Part shown: positions 1 through 7,670 of the stretch, in pieces
Layout: each line of letters starts with the position of its first letter
How positions within the stretch are numbered: position 1 is the first letter of the stretch
Assembly (NCBI GenBank): GCA_003445835.1
Contig: DMCI01000082.1
Span: forward strand, 1-19,382
Source of the DNA: Clostridiales bacterium
Lineage (GTDB): Bacteria > Bacillota > Clostridia > Christensenellales > CAG-1252
Reading direction: 5' to 3'
Length of the DNA stretch: 19,382 nucleotides
Notes under the pieces: model-generated
Databases searched by the model: none
Told to the model about the DNA's origin: nothing
What the model saw: the letters and a program-made list of their open reading frames with translations, nothing else
Translations under genes and position numbers: made by a program

Positions 1-650
1 ACGTGACGCCCGGCACGACGGTCATCCAGTTGGATTCCGACAGTTTGACCCCCGGCAAGCAAAAGATCGTTCTCCGCGCCATTGCGCCCGACGACCCCCG
101 CTTCCTGGACAGCGAGGAAAAGACTTGCACCTTTGAATTTTCCGCAAAACTTGCCGATCCTATCCCCACCGTTGCGGAAGAGGAAGGCAAGATCGTTTTG
201 ACCATCCCCGCAGTCAAGCACGCGGACAAATACCTTTATACCGTGGACGGCAAAAGCTTCACCACCAAGGAAGTCAAGACCGATATTTCGGACAAGGTGA
301 CCTCGGGCGGCGTGCATATCATAAAAGTCAAAGCGCAAAGTGAAAACAAGTACTTCTCCGAAAGCAACGAGGCGATGACCGGTTACGTCACCTATTTGAC
401 CCTCGCGGCGCCCCTGCCCACCGCCGTCAAAGAGGAAGACGTCGTCACATTCACCTGGGACGCGGTGGAAAACGCAAGCAGTTACTACGTCACCTACGGT
501 GAAGACAAGATCTACACAACGGCGACTTCTCTCGTCCTGCCCTACGTTGCGGACGCGGCGTTTGGCATCCAAGCCAAAGGCGCTTCCTTCCACCTTGACA
601 GCGCGGTAACGACCCTTACCGCAGCAGAGATATTGACCCCGGCGGCATAA
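1..650 (+). CDS. C-terminal part of a secreted/surface protein with fibronectin-III-like repeats (5' partial)
   Basis: The reading frame is open from the window edge, so this is the end of a longer protein; the GTG at base 3 is probably an internal Val codon. The visible 215 residues contain two complete repeats and part of a third, each about 85-90 residues, of the all-beta fibronectin type III kind. Unit junctions look alike: ADPIPT near residue 52 and AAPLPT near residue 137 each open a unit, and the units carry hallmark stretches such as TFTWDAVENASSYYV. Lys, Asp, Thr and Val are frequent and Cys is rare, as in extracellular adhesin-like proteins. No transmembrane helix, LPXTG signal or wall-binding domain is seen at the C-terminus, which ends TPAA. 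Any anchor must therefore lie upstream, or the protein is released. The stop codon is 4 bases before the pyridoxamine kinase gene, so the two are probably co-transcribed. The exact function is unknown. Confidence 0.7.
   Translation, partial: VTPGTTVIQLDSDSLTPGKQKIVLRAIAPDDPRFLDSEEKTCTFEFSAKLADPIPTVAEEEGKIVLTIPAVKHADKYLYTVDGKSFTTKEVKTDISDKVTSGGVHIIKVKAQSENKYFSESNEAMTGYVTYLTLAAPLPTAVKEEDVVTFTWDAVENASSYYVTYGEDKIYTTATSLVLPYVADAAFGIQAKGASFHLDSAVTTLTAAEILTPAA
601..620 (+). other. Perfect 7-bp inverted repeat at the end of the FN3-like gene
   Basis: GCGGTAA at 601-607 and its exact reverse complement TTACCGC at 614-620 flank a 6-base loop, inside the last codons of the upstream gene and 34 bases before the kinase start codon. 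No T-run follows, so it is not an intrinsic terminator. It could slow ribosomes or protect an RNA end, or be a coding coincidence. Confidence 0.25.
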
Positions 651-654
651 CTCT

Positions 655-1500
655 ATGAGCACAAAAAGAATTTTGACAATCCAAGACGTTTCCTGCTTCG
701 GGCAATGCTCTTTGACCGTGGCTCTTCCCATCCTTTCCGCGATGGGGATGGAAACGGCGATCATTCCGTCCGCAGTCCTCTCCACTCATACGGGCGGGTT
801 CAGCGGATACACTTTCCGTGATCTGACGGAGGATCTTCCCGCCATCAGCGCGCATTGGAAAAAGGAAAACGTCGCTTTCGACGCCTTTTACACCGGCTAT
901 ATCGGAAACAAAAAACAACTGGACTACATCAAAAACATCGTCCGTAACAACGCAAAGGAAAAGAGCATTTTCATCGTAGACCCCGTGATGGCGGATAACG
1001 GCAAACTGTACTACGGCTTCGACGAGGAATTTGTGATGGAAATGCGCCGCTTCGTTGAGGGTGCGGACGTGCTTTTGCCCAACCTGACCGAAGCGGCTTA
1101 TCTTCTGAAAGAACCCTACGTCGAGGGAGACTACGACCAAGCCTACGTGGAAAAGACCGTACGCAAGCTTTCATCCCTCAGCGGCGGCGACGTGGTACTG
1201 ACCGGCGTATCTTTTGAAAAAGGTAAGCTCGGCGTGGCGGCGTACGACAAAGCCAAAGACAAAGTACATTACTACTTCAACGAGCGCATCGACGGCTCCT
1301 TCCACGGGACGGGCGACATATACGCCTCCTGCTTCTCGGGCGGACTGCTCAGAGGTCTTTCACTCAACGACGCGGCGGATCTTGCCGTGGACTTCACTTT
1401 GCAAGCGATCAAGGAAACCTTGCCCGAGCGCAAGGAACATTGGTACGGCGTAAAGTTTGAGCAAGCCCTCCCCTACCTGATCAAACGAATCGAAAAATAA
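655..1500 (+). CDS. pdxY: Pyridoxal/pyridoxamine kinase (PdxY/PdxK-like, Bacillota type)
   Basis: This cytoplasmic ribokinase-family enzyme is predicted to phosphorylate pyridoxal or pyridoxamine with ATP in the salvage route to pyridoxal 5'-phosphate. The 281-residue protein has the usual length. The N-terminal strand ILTIQDVSCFGQCS (residues 6-19) and the lid region VLSTHTGGFSGY (41-52) are typical of the clostridial pyridoxamine kinase group. VDPVMADNGK (108-117) and LLPNLTEA (140-147) are the conserved middle motifs, and HGTGD (217-221) holds the anion hole and catalytic base Asp221. The ATG at 655 matches where homologues begin, but I see no good Shine-Dalgarno sequence. Because the upstream stop is only 4 bases away, re-initiation by terminating ribosomes is likely. 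A strong terminator follows directly. Preference for pyridoxal over pyridoxamine cannot be read from the sequence. Confidence 0.9.
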   Translation: MSTKRILTIQDVSCFGQCSLTVALPILSAMGMETAIIPSAVLSTHTGGFSGYTFRDLTEDLPAISAHWKKENVAFDAFYTGYIGNKKQLDYIKNIVRNNAKEKSIFIVDPVMADNGKLYYGFDEEFVMEMRRFVEGADVLLPNLTEAAYLLKEPYVEGDYDQAYVEKTVRKLSSLSGGDVVLTGVSFEKGKLGVAAYDKAKDKVHYYFNERIDGSFHGTGDIYASCFSGGLLRGLSLNDAADLAVDFTLQAIKETLPERKEHWYGVKFEQALPYLIKRIEK

Positions 1501-1505
1501 TCTTT

Positions 1506-1533
1506 AGGCACTCAAATGAGTGCCTATTTTTTT
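1506..1533 (+). terminator. Intrinsic terminator after the pyridoxamine kinase gene
   Basis: A perfect 9-bp inverted repeat, AGGCACTCA (1506-1514) and TGAGTGCCT (1517-1525), is followed by an A and seven Ts (1527-1533). It begins five bases after the TAA stop. The two central bases mean the real loop is about 4 nt. It separates the FN3/kinase unit from the phosphoesterase gene. Confidence 0.92.
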
Positions 1534-1541
1534 ACGCAATC

Positions 1542-1570
1542 TTGTTTTTCTTTGATTATAATGCTATAAT
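1542..1570 (+). promoter_or_regulatory. Sigma-A-type extended -10 promoter for the metallophosphoesterase gene
   Basis: A perfect TATAAT (1565-1570) is preceded by TGC, giving the extended -10 motif TGnTATAAT. A weak -35 element TTGTTT (1542-1547, 3 of 6 matches) lies 17 bases upstream. A second TATAAT at 1557-1562 has no fitting -35. The start codon is at 1589, so the leader is very short, with AGGAGG at 1578-1583 five bases before the ATG. Confidence 0.7.
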
Positions 1571-1588
1571 TATCAAAAGGAGGCGCTT

Positions 1589-2797
1589 ATGTCAAAAGGG
1601 AAAATTGCAGCCATTATCGTTTTGAGCGTTTTGATCGTCCTTGCCGTCGTGTGCGGCGTGGTATTTTATCAGGTGCCTTTTGACTACGATCTCGGCTCCA
1701 TCCACGCGGTGGAAAACGACGTCGTGCTTCTTTCCGCGGACGACCCGTTGAACAACAGCGGTTCCCCCGCCCTTGCAAAAGTCAAGGACGGCGCGATCTC
1801 AAACGAGGACTTCCGCATCCTGTTTTTGACCGACGTACACCTTTGTGAACGCAAAAAGCCCACCCGTCAAACCATTGAACGGATGGTAAACTGGATCTAT
1901 ACGGAAAAACCCGACCTTATCATCCTCGGCGGTGACACCTTAAACGGGCTCAACGACCGCGTGCGCGTACAGCAATTCCGTACGCTGATGGACAAGTTCC
2001 ATATTTACTGGGCGCCCGTCCTCGGCAACCACGAAGGGGACAGACCTTTCTTGATGACCTCACGCAAAGAGGTCGTGCGCATTTGGAGCGAATCTCCTTG
2101 GTGCTTGATGGAAAGCGACGTCAAAACCACCGCGGACGGCAGGACGGTGGACGGGTACGGCAACTACGTCGTTTCCGTTCTCGGCGCGGACGGCTTTATC
2201 AAAGACGCATTCTTTATGCTGGATAACGGCAGCAAGTTGATGAAAAAGGCGGAATATGAAAAGTGGGAGGTTGAAAAGAAGGCGGATACCGCCATCTCCG
2301 CCGCGCAGGTGGACTGGTACAAAGAGACCTACGCCGATATGAAAGGAAAGAACGGCGGTGAACTCACGCATATGTGCGTGATCCACAAGCCCTTGCAGGA
2401 ACTGGGCGAAGCGGTTTCACTGCCCGCCGATACGGAATACGGCAAGCCGGCGGCTTGGACGTTTAGCTTCAAAGGCTTAAGGGAAGGATGGGAAGTTGTG
2501 GACGGCACTCTCCGCGACAAAGTCCACTGCCCGCCCTACACCGACGGAAAGCTTTACAACGCCTTGGTACGCAATCACGCAAAAGCGGTGTTCTTCGGAC
2601 ACGACCACGTCAACGATCTGACGCTCTACCACCCCACCGACGATATTTACCTGACATACATCCGCTTGACCACCGTCAAGGAGCATATTCCCGATGCGGA
2701 AGGCTACAACATCCTTTCCATCCACGCCGCGGGCGGCTACGACTACCGCGCCTACAAACCCGACGGCACGTTGGATTCGGAGTTGTTTGAAGACTGA
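1589..2797 (+). CDS. Membrane-anchored metallophosphoesterase
   Basis: The 402-residue protein belongs to the calcineurin-like/purple-acid-phosphatase-type superfamily. All motifs of the two-metal site are visible: DVH (Asp82, His84), GGD (Asp116), GNHE (Asn147, His148), the late His266 in VIHKP, and GHDH (His338, His340). Residues 5-28 form one hydrophobic helix after a short Lys-bearing start, with no lipobox or obvious cleavage site. The catalytic domain is therefore probably tethered outside the membrane. The spacing, with a long insertion between GNHE and the late His, resembles bacterial Dcr2/PAP29-like phosphoesterases. The substrate is unknown; a phosphomonoester, cell-wall or nucleotide substrate would all be possible. 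The ATG at 1589 is set by AGGAGG five bases upstream. The gene has its own promoter and ends in a terminator, so it is a single-gene unit. Confidence 0.88.
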   Translation: MSKGKIAAIIVLSVLIVLAVVCGVVFYQVPFDYDLGSIHAVENDVVLLSADDPLNNSGSPALAKVKDGAISNEDFRILFLTDVHLCERKKPTRQTIERMVNWIYTEKPDLIILGGDTLNGLNDRVRVQQFRTLMDKFHIYWAPVLGNHEGDRPFLMTSRKEVVRIWSESPWCLMESDVKTTADGRTVDGYGNYVVSVLGADGFIKDAFFMLDNGSKLMKKAEYEKWEVEKKADTAISAAQVDWYKETYADMKGKNGGELTHMCVIHKPLQELGEAVSLPADTEYGKPAAWTFSFKGLREGWEVVDGTLRDKVHCPPYTDGKLYNALVRNHAKAVFFGHDHVNDLTLYHPTDDIYLTYIRLTTVKEHIPDAEGYNILSIHAAGGYDYRAYKPDGTLDSELFED

Positions 2798-2813
2798 GCG
2801 CTAACGCAAAAAC

Positions 2814-2845
2814 AAAAAAAGCGTCGATCACTCGACGCCTTTTTT
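2814..2845. terminator. Bidirectional intrinsic terminator between convergent units
   Basis: The stem GCGTCGA (2821-2827) / TCGACGC (2832-2838) with loop TCAC is flanked by seven As on the left (2814-2820) and six Ts on the right (2840-2845). It reads as a GC stem plus T-run on both strands. On the + strand it ends the phosphoesterase gene; on the - strand it ends the dgt-to-putP operon, 12 bases or so beyond the putP stop. Confidence 0.93.
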
Positions 2846-2857
2846 ATTACTTAAAAG

Positions 2858-4492
2858 TTATTCCGCGGCTTTTTCCGCTTCTTCCTTTTTCTCCCCTACC
2901 AAGTACGGGACGCCGTCTTCGCCGACTTCCACGCCCTTGGCGTTTTTGACCGTATCAAAGAGGTCGGTGACTTCTTTGGAGGGTTTTTCGGAAAGATAGC
3001 TGACTACCGCCATCGTAAGCAAGCCGACGATGAAGCCGGGAAGGATCTCGTAAAGACCCGTGTTGTACACCACGCTGGTCATATCGTAGTATTCCATATT
3101 GAAGAGGATCATCCACAAAACGTCGGTCGTGAAGCCTGCGATGATGCCCGCCGTAGCGCCCTTGTAATTGACGCGACGATTGTAAAGAGAAAGCAGGATG
3201 ACCGGACCGAACGACGCGCCAAACGCGCCCCACGCGGCGGAAACGAGCCCCATAATGGTACTGAACGCCGGGACGATTGGCTTGTTGCCCGTGCCGAGCA
3301 TAGCGATGGTGAAGGCAAGCAGAGAGACGATGACGACGACGATCCTACCCACCCACATGATCTCCTTATCCGAAGCGTGCTTACGGATGGACGTTTTGTA
3401 AACGTCCGACGCAAACGCCGAAGAAGACGCCAAAAGTTGGGAGTCCGCCGTACTCATCGACGCCGCCAAGATCGCCGTGATGATCAGTCCGCCGAGAAAG
3501 ACGGGGAATGCGCGCCTTGCAAGCACGATGAAGATCTGTTGTTTGGTGCCGCTGTCAACCAGTTCCGAACCGAGGAACTTGCGACCCACCAAAGCGACCA
3601 CCGTCGCCATAATGAGGATCAAAACCGTCCAAGTGCTGCCGATGATCCTGGACTTTTTCATCTCCTTTTCTGACTTGATGGAGATGTATCTGACGATGAT
3701 ATGCGGCATACCGAAGTACCCGAGTCCCCATCCGAGCCCCGTCAAGATGGTAGCGATGCTGACCCAATCGAACTTGCCCGAAGCAAGCATATTGTAAAAG
3801 TTGGGAGGAAGGATCGTCCCCGTCGTCGGCACCTGAAGCACAGCCGCCGCCACGATGGGGGTAAGCATCAATGCAAAGAGCATGATCATCCCTTGGAAGA
3901 AGTCGGTCCAACAAACGGCGTTGAAGCCGCCGAGGAACAAATACGCGATAATGATGACGGTGCTGATGGTCATAGCGATACGCTCGTCCAAGCCGAACAA
4001 CGTCTTAAAAAGAGCGCCGCACGCGCTGATGCTGGACGCGCCGTACACGCAATACACCACCATAAAGATCACCGCGGAAACGATCTGCAAAATTTTGCTC
4101 TTGCTCTTAAAGCGGTTGGTCAAATACTGCGGGATGGTGATACTGTCGTTTGCCAAAATGGAATATCTTCTGAGCTTGGGCGCGACAAAGATCCAGGAAA
4201 GCACGGTACCGATCGCCAAACCGATCGAGATCCAAACCTGCCCCATACCCGCGGCGTAAATGGCGCCGGGAAGTCCCATCAACACCCACGCGCTCATATC
4301 CGAAGCGCCGGCGCTGAGTGCGGAGACCAATCCGCTCATTTTTCTGCCGCCGAGGAAAAAGCCTTTTTCACCGGAATCGGACTTCCCTCTGAGGAAGAAA
4401 TAAACGCCGATACCGATCACAAGCATGAAGTACAAAACGAACGCGACGATCTCGCCCGCTTTGATGCTTTCAGCCAAAAATAAACCGTTCAT
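2858..4492 (-). CDS. putP: Sodium/proline symporter PutP
   Basis: The 544-residue integral membrane protein belongs to the sodium:solute symporter family (SSF, LeuT fold), with about 13 hydrophobic segments. The signature of the second helix, SAGASDMSAW (residues 60-69), aligns with the Na+ site of E. coli PutP: Asp65 and Ser67 correspond to Asp55 and Ser57, while E. coli Gly58 is Ala68 here. The later site SMSTADSQLL (345-354) supplies Ser347 and Thr348. GWGLGYFGMPHI (254-265) is also typical of PutP. The C-terminus is a Glu/Lys-rich cytoplasmic tail. AGGGGG lies 10 bases before the ATG. The gene is last in the operon, 18 bp after the zinc-ribbon gene, and is closed by the bidirectional terminator. 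It most likely imports proline; another small solute cannot be excluded. It is not functionally tied to the genes ahead of it. Confidence 0.9.
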   Translation of the reverse strand: MNGLFLAESIKAGEIVAFVLYFMLVIGIGVYFFLRGKSDSGEKGFFLGGRKMSGLVSALSAGASDMSAWVLMGLPGAIYAAGMGQVWISIGLAIGTVLSWIFVAPKLRRYSILANDSITIPQYLTNRFKSKSKILQIVSAVIFMVVYCVYGASSISACGALFKTLFGLDERIAMTISTVIIIAYLFLGGFNAVCWTDFFQGMIMLFALMLTPIVAAAVLQVPTTGTILPPNFYNMLASGKFDWVSIATILTGLGWGLGYFGMPHIIVRYISIKSEKEMKKSRIIGSTWTVLILIMATVVALVGRKFLGSELVDSGTKQQIFIVLARRAFPVFLGGLIITAILAASMSTADSQLLASSSAFASDVYKTSIRKHASDKEIMWVGRIVVVIVSLLAFTIAMLGTGNKPIVPAFSTIMGLVSAAWGAFGASFGPVILLSLYNRRVNYKGATAGIIAGFTTDVLWMILFNMEYYDMTSVVYNTGLYEILPGFIVGLLTMAVVSYLSEKPSKEVTDLFDTVKNAKGVEVGEDGVPYLVGEKKEEAEKAAE

Positions 4493-4510
4493 CTTTCGTA
4501 AGCCCCCTTT

Positions 4511-5206
4511 TTAGTCCTTATAAAGTATTCTGCCGCAACTGGGACATTCCACAAACGGTTTTGCGCCAAGCGTTACGAGGACGTCGCCCGCCACTTCCAT
4601 AAAGCAACCGCCGCAACTGGTGCCGACAAGCGGGACGATGACCGGTTTTTTAAGTTTTCGGATACGTTTGTACACCGTCAAAAACTCCTCCGAGCAATTC
4701 TTTTCCGCCTCCGCGATCTTTTGTTGCAGTTCGGTCGCCTGCGGCATAAACTTGCTCTTTTCCGCTTCGTAAGCTTCCTTGCACGCGGCAAGTTTCTTTT
4801 TCGCTTCCTTACCGGCGGTCATCACCGCGGCGTAATTTTGATTCAATTCCACGATTTTGGAACTCATCTTGCTGATCTCGGAAGCCAAAACCTTAAGACG
4901 TGTAACGAGTTTTTGCACGTTGCGCACGAAGAAGTCCGCGGCGACGGCGTTGTCCGCGTCGGGCACTGCTGCTTCCGCTTCCTTAAGCTCTTTTTCGATC
5001 GCTTCGTACTCGGCGATCAAAGATTCCATTTGCGCGGTCATTTCACCCGCGTCACGGTTTTGCTTCAAGACTTGGTCCTGCGCGTTTGTGAGCACCGCTT
5101 TGTTGGCGGTGTACTCTTTTGCCGCTTGGCTTTGGCGCAACTCGTTTTCAAGACGCATCAAAGCGATGTCAAGTTTTTGGTATTCCAACATGGTGGACAA
5201 TTCCAT
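4511..5206 (-). CDS. Coiled-coil protein with C-terminal C4 zinc ribbon (COG1579 / zf-RING_7 type)
   Basis: The predicted protein has 231 residues. Residues about 10-185 are almost entirely helical and rich in Lys, Glu, Ala and Gln, suggesting a long antiparallel coiled coil. A C-terminal zinc ribbon has Cys198-x2-Cys201 (SCGGC) and Cys221-x2-Cys224 (CPSCG). This is the layout of the COG1579 family, which includes Chlamydia CT398; a nucleic-acid or protein-scaffold role has been proposed for the family but the function here is unknown. The frame could begin further upstream inside the nif3 gene. I chose the ATG at 5206 because AAGGAG (5213-5218) lies six bases before it and homologues begin with this helix. 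The start is one base after the nif3 stop, so translation is probably coupled. The same nif3 - zinc-ribbon pairing is known in mycobacteria. Confidence 0.85.
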   Translation of the reverse strand: MELSTMLEYQKLDIALMRLENELRQSQAAKEYTANKAVLTNAQDQVLKQNRDAGEMTAQMESLIAEYEAIEKELKEAEAAVPDADNAVAADFFVRNVQKLVTRLKVLASEISKMSSKIVELNQNYAAVMTAGKEAKKKLAACKEAYEAEKSKFMPQATELQQKIAEAEKNCSEEFLTVYKRIRKLKKPVIVPLVGTSCGGCFMEVAGDVLVTLGAKPFVECPSCGRILYKD

Positions 5207-5207
5207 T

Positions 5208-5987
5208 TTATACTCCTTCCCTTGCGACGAAGTCGTAAGGATTGATATTCGTTTTACTGACAAAGAGTTCGACGTTTTTGAATCGTTGCGTCATAAACTC
5301 TTTGATCTTTTGGGTGAAGCCCCACTCGCTTGCGTAGTGCGTGGCTTCCACCAAAGCGACCGAAAGGTCTTTTGCCATTACGGCGTAGTTGTGTTTGACG
5401 TCCGCCGTCACGATGACCGCGCCGTCCTCTTTTGCGCGAAGGATCAAGCCTTCGTCGATACCCGCGCCGCAAGACGCGATGACGCGTTTTACCTTTCCGC
5501 CGCCGATCGTGCGGATCACGGCGTCACCCAATGTTTCTTTGACTTTTTTTGCAAAAGCGTCGAAAGACATCTCTTCCGCAAGATCAAATTTGGTAGCAAA
5601 GCCGTCCTCGATTTTTTCGTAAGAAACCGCTCCAAGCTTACGAGCCAAAACGTCGTTGTTGCCGTCCGCCCCTTTGTCAAAGTTGGTATGGAGGGCAATG
5701 GCGGCAATACCGCTTTCTATCAAAGACAACAGGATCATCCCCGTATAGCTTTGGTCGGTGATCGTTTTCACCTCGCGGAAGATCACGGGATGATGCGATA
5801 CGATAAGGTCGACGCCAAGGTCTTTTGCTTCCTTGATGACTTCCGTCGTCACGTCAAGCGCGATCAACGCTTTTTTGACTTCGCGCCCCGCTCTTCCCAC
5901 CAAAAGTCCGACGTTATCATAGGAACAAGCGTCCTCAAAAGGAAAGAATGCGTCAAAAGTCTTTGCTATTTCCGCCGCACGCAGCAT
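5208..5987 (-). CDS. Nif3-like dinuclear metal-centre hexameric protein (YqfO/YbgI family)
   Basis: The predicted cytoplasmic protein of 259 residues is the short form of the family, close to E. coli YbgI, and lacks the roughly 100-residue PII-like insertion of B. subtilis YqfO. All expected metal ligands are present: His65-His66 in SHHP, Asp104 in HTNFD, His217 and Glu221 in THYASE. The family forms toroidal hexamers with two metals per subunit. Proposed activities include GTP cyclohydrolase I-like or hydrolase functions, but no accepted role exists. The ORF can be extended to a TTG at 6014. The ATG at 5987 is preferred because AGGAGG (5997-6002) sits nine bases before it and family members start near LRAAEIAK. 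The gene overlaps the end of trmK by 35 bp and is followed after one base by the zinc-ribbon gene. Confidence 0.92.
   Translation of the reverse strand: MLRAAEIAKTFDAFFPFEDACSYDNVGLLVGRAGREVKKALIALDVTTEVIKEAKDLGVDLIVSHHPVIFREVKTITDQSYTGMILLSLIESGIAAIALHTNFDKGADGNNDVLARKLGAVSYEKIEDGFATKFDLAEEMSFDAFAKKVKETLGDAVIRTIGGGKVKRVIASCGAGIDEGLILRAKEDGAVIVTADVKHNYAVMAKDLSVALVEATHYASEWGFTQKIKEFMTQRFKNVELFVSKTNINPYDFVAREGV
5213..5218 (-). promoter_or_regulatory. Ribosome binding site setting the zinc-ribbon gene start
   Basis: AAGGAG on the - strand, inside the last codons of nif3 and six bases before the ATG at 5206. It decides this start over the longer frame beginning at 5263. Confidence 0.75.
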
Positions 5988-6597
5988 CGGTGAGTTCCTC
6001 CTTTTCTTTTTCAAGCAGTTCGTCGCTTTTTAACGAAAGCAACTTTTCGATCTTCGCAAGGCGAAGGCGCCTATATTCGGCAAAGGCGCCGTCTTGTTCC
6101 CCATAGTAAAGCGATTGCTCCCGCCACGGAAGGGCAAACGTCGCTTCGATCACAAAATAAAAGTGATTGCCCTCTTTGACCGCAACGTCGCGGAGAATGC
6201 GGGCGTTTTTTTCTTTCAGATACGCCCTGACCGTCGGCGCGTCGCGGTGCGGCAAAAGGATATACCTCGGAAAGACGCAAGGCGCAGTTTTCAAAATGCG
6301 CACGATCTCCATCCCGCCCATACCGGCGATGACGACGACGTCCGCTTCCCCTTCTTTTACGGGAGTCAATCCGTCCCCGACAACGCAGCGCAGAGGGACG
6401 TTTTCCTTCTCCGCAAGAAGCCGCGCTTTGCTGAGACTTGCGGCGCTGATATCGGTGGCGACGGCTTTTTCCGCCTTGCCCGAAAGAAGGGCTGCGACGG
6501 GCAATTTGCCATGATCGGTACCGACGTCGCAAAGGGTCTCTCCCTCTTTTAAGAGGGAAAGCACCGTTTGTAACCTTTCACCGAGTTTTATTCTCAC
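5953..6597 (-). CDS. trmK: tRNA (adenine(22)-N1)-methyltransferase TrmK
   Basis: This 214-residue Rossmann-fold enzyme is predicted to methylate N1 of adenine 22 in tRNA using S-adenosylmethionine. Motif I is [10 protein letters not shown] (residues 24-33), the acidic end of strand 2 is TDIS (48-51), and the family hallmark is AGMGG (91-95). The opening stretch LGERLQTV closely matches the start of B. subtilis TrmK (YqfN). The start is a GTG at 6597 whose last two bases overlap the rpoD stop as GTGA. No Shine-Dalgarno sequence is seen, so stop-start coupling with rpoD is likely. The position directly after rpoD and before nif3 is the usual one in Bacillota. The downstream 35 bp also carry the ribosome-free start region of nif3. 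Confidence 0.92.
   Translation of the reverse strand: MRIKLGERLQTVLSLLKEGETLCDVGTDHGKLPVAALLSGKAEKAVATDISAASLSKARLLAEKENVPLRCVVGDGLTPVKEGEADVVVIAGMGGMEIVRILKTAPCVFPRYILLPHRDAPTVRAYLKEKNARILRDVAVKEGNHFYFVIEATFALPWREQSLYYGEQDGAFAEYRRLRLAKIEKLLSLKSDELLEKEKEELTDAACGGNSKDF
5997..6002 (-). promoter_or_regulatory. Ribosome binding site setting the nif3 start
   Basis: AGGAGG on the - strand, inside the 3' end of trmK and nine bases before the ATG at 5987. It argues against the TTG at 6014, which lies upstream of it. Confidence 0.75.
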
Positions 6598-7670
6598 TTA
6601 TCCACGCAGCCGCGAAGCTTGTCCTTCCTCTTGGGATGACGCAGCTTCCTAAGCGCTTTTGCTTCGATCTGTCTGATACGCTCTCTGGTGACGCCAAACG
6701 CCTGCCCCACCTCTTCCAAGGTGCGCTGACGGTTGTCGTCCAAGCCGTAACGCATACGGATGACTTTTTCCTCACGCGGGGTCAAGGTGGAAAGCACCTG
6801 CATCAACTGCTCCCTGACCATACTTTGCTCCGCCTTTTCCGCAGGCTGGGCGGCGGTGGTATCCTCGATGAAGTCACCGAGGTGGCTATCCTCTTCCTCA
6901 CCGATAGGGGTCTCAAGTGAAACGGGGTCTTGCGCCGTGCGCTGGATCTCCCTGACGCGTTCCACCGTGACGCCAAGTTCCTCGGCGATCTCCTCTTCCG
7001 TCGGATCTCTACCGAGTTGTTGCGTCAAAGCGCGAATGGTACGCGAAGTCTTGTTGATGGTCTCCACCATATGGACGGGAAGGCGGATGGTGCGAGCCTG
7101 ATCCGCAATGGCGCGGGTGATGGCTTGACGGATCCACCACGTCGCGTAGGTACTGAACTTAAAGCCCTTGGTGTAATCAAACTTTTCCACTGCCTTCAAA
7201 AGACCTTGGTTGCCCTCCTGAATGAGGTCAAGGAAGGACATTCCGCGCGAAATATACTTTTTGGCGATGTTGACCACGAGACGCATGTTGGCTTCCGCGA
7301 GTTTCTTCTTCGCCGCTTCGTCCCCTTCGGACGTCTTTTTGGCAAGCTCGATCTCTTCATCCGCCGAAAGAAGAGCGTATCTTCCGATATCGCGCAGATA
7401 AAGTTTGACGGCGTCGTCGACGCTGACGTCGGAAAGCAATTTGTTGATAGAGTCCGACTTGCTTGCCTCCTCCACGGCGGAAGAGGTAATGGTGATGCCC
7501 GCCTTTTCGATCTCGTCGTACGCGTAATCGATATCGTTGGAATTGATATCCAATTTTTGCAAACGGATGGCGAGATCTTCCTCGGGAATAGTCCCCTTCG
7601 CCTTAAAGGCTTCAACGATCTTCTTGATCGCGTCAAGAAGAGCTTCCGATCTTACGTTATTGTTGTCCAT
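6594..7670 (-). CDS. rpoD: Primary RNA polymerase sigma factor RpoD (SigA)
   Basis: The 358-residue housekeeping sigma factor directs RNA polymerase to -10/-35 promoters. A compact region 1.1-like N-terminus covers residues about 1-65. Region 1.2 is at 86-118 ([13 protein letters not shown]). Region 2, 125-196, has the core-binding and -10-melting helices, with FLDLIQEGN and [19 protein letters not shown]. Region 3 is about 205-281. Region 4 is about 290-348, with the -35-reading helix-turn-helix [18 protein letters not shown]. Length and order fit the Bacillota SigA group. The ATG at 7670 is preferred over an in-frame codon at 7721 because AGGAGG (7675-7680) is just upstream and region 1.1 begins here. 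The gene overlaps the dnaG end by 14 bp and trmK by 4 bp. The two promoters proposed in this window, with TATAAT boxes, fit this sigma factor. Confidence 0.97.
   Translation of the reverse strand: MDNNNVRSEALLDAIKKIVEAFKAKGTIPEEDLAIRLQKLDINSNDIDYAYDEIEKAGITITSSAVEEASKSDSINKLLSDVSVDDAVKLYLRDIGRYALLSADEEIELAKKTSEGDEAAKKKLAEANMRLVVNIAKKYISRGMSFLDLIQEGNQGLLKAVEKFDYTKGFKFSTYATWWIRQAITRAIADQARTIRLPVHMVETINKTSRTIRALTQQLGRDPTEEEIAEELGVTVERVREIQRTAQDPVSLETPIGEEEDSHLGDFIEDTTAAQPAEKAEQSMVREQLMQVLSTLTPREEKVIRMRYGLDDNRQRTLEEVGQAFGVTRERIRQIEAKALRKLRHPKRKDKLRGCVDK

Noticed and set aside
616..1140. 174-codon - strand frame over the start of the pyridoxamine kinase gene
   Set aside because: Lies opposite a clearly conserved enzyme and the end of the FN3-like gene; no family resemblance.
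5988..6014. Longer nif3 start at a TTG codon
   Set aside because: The AGGAGG site lies downstream of it and nine bases before the ATG at 5987, and the extra residues (KKKRRNSP) are just the translated ribosome binding region.
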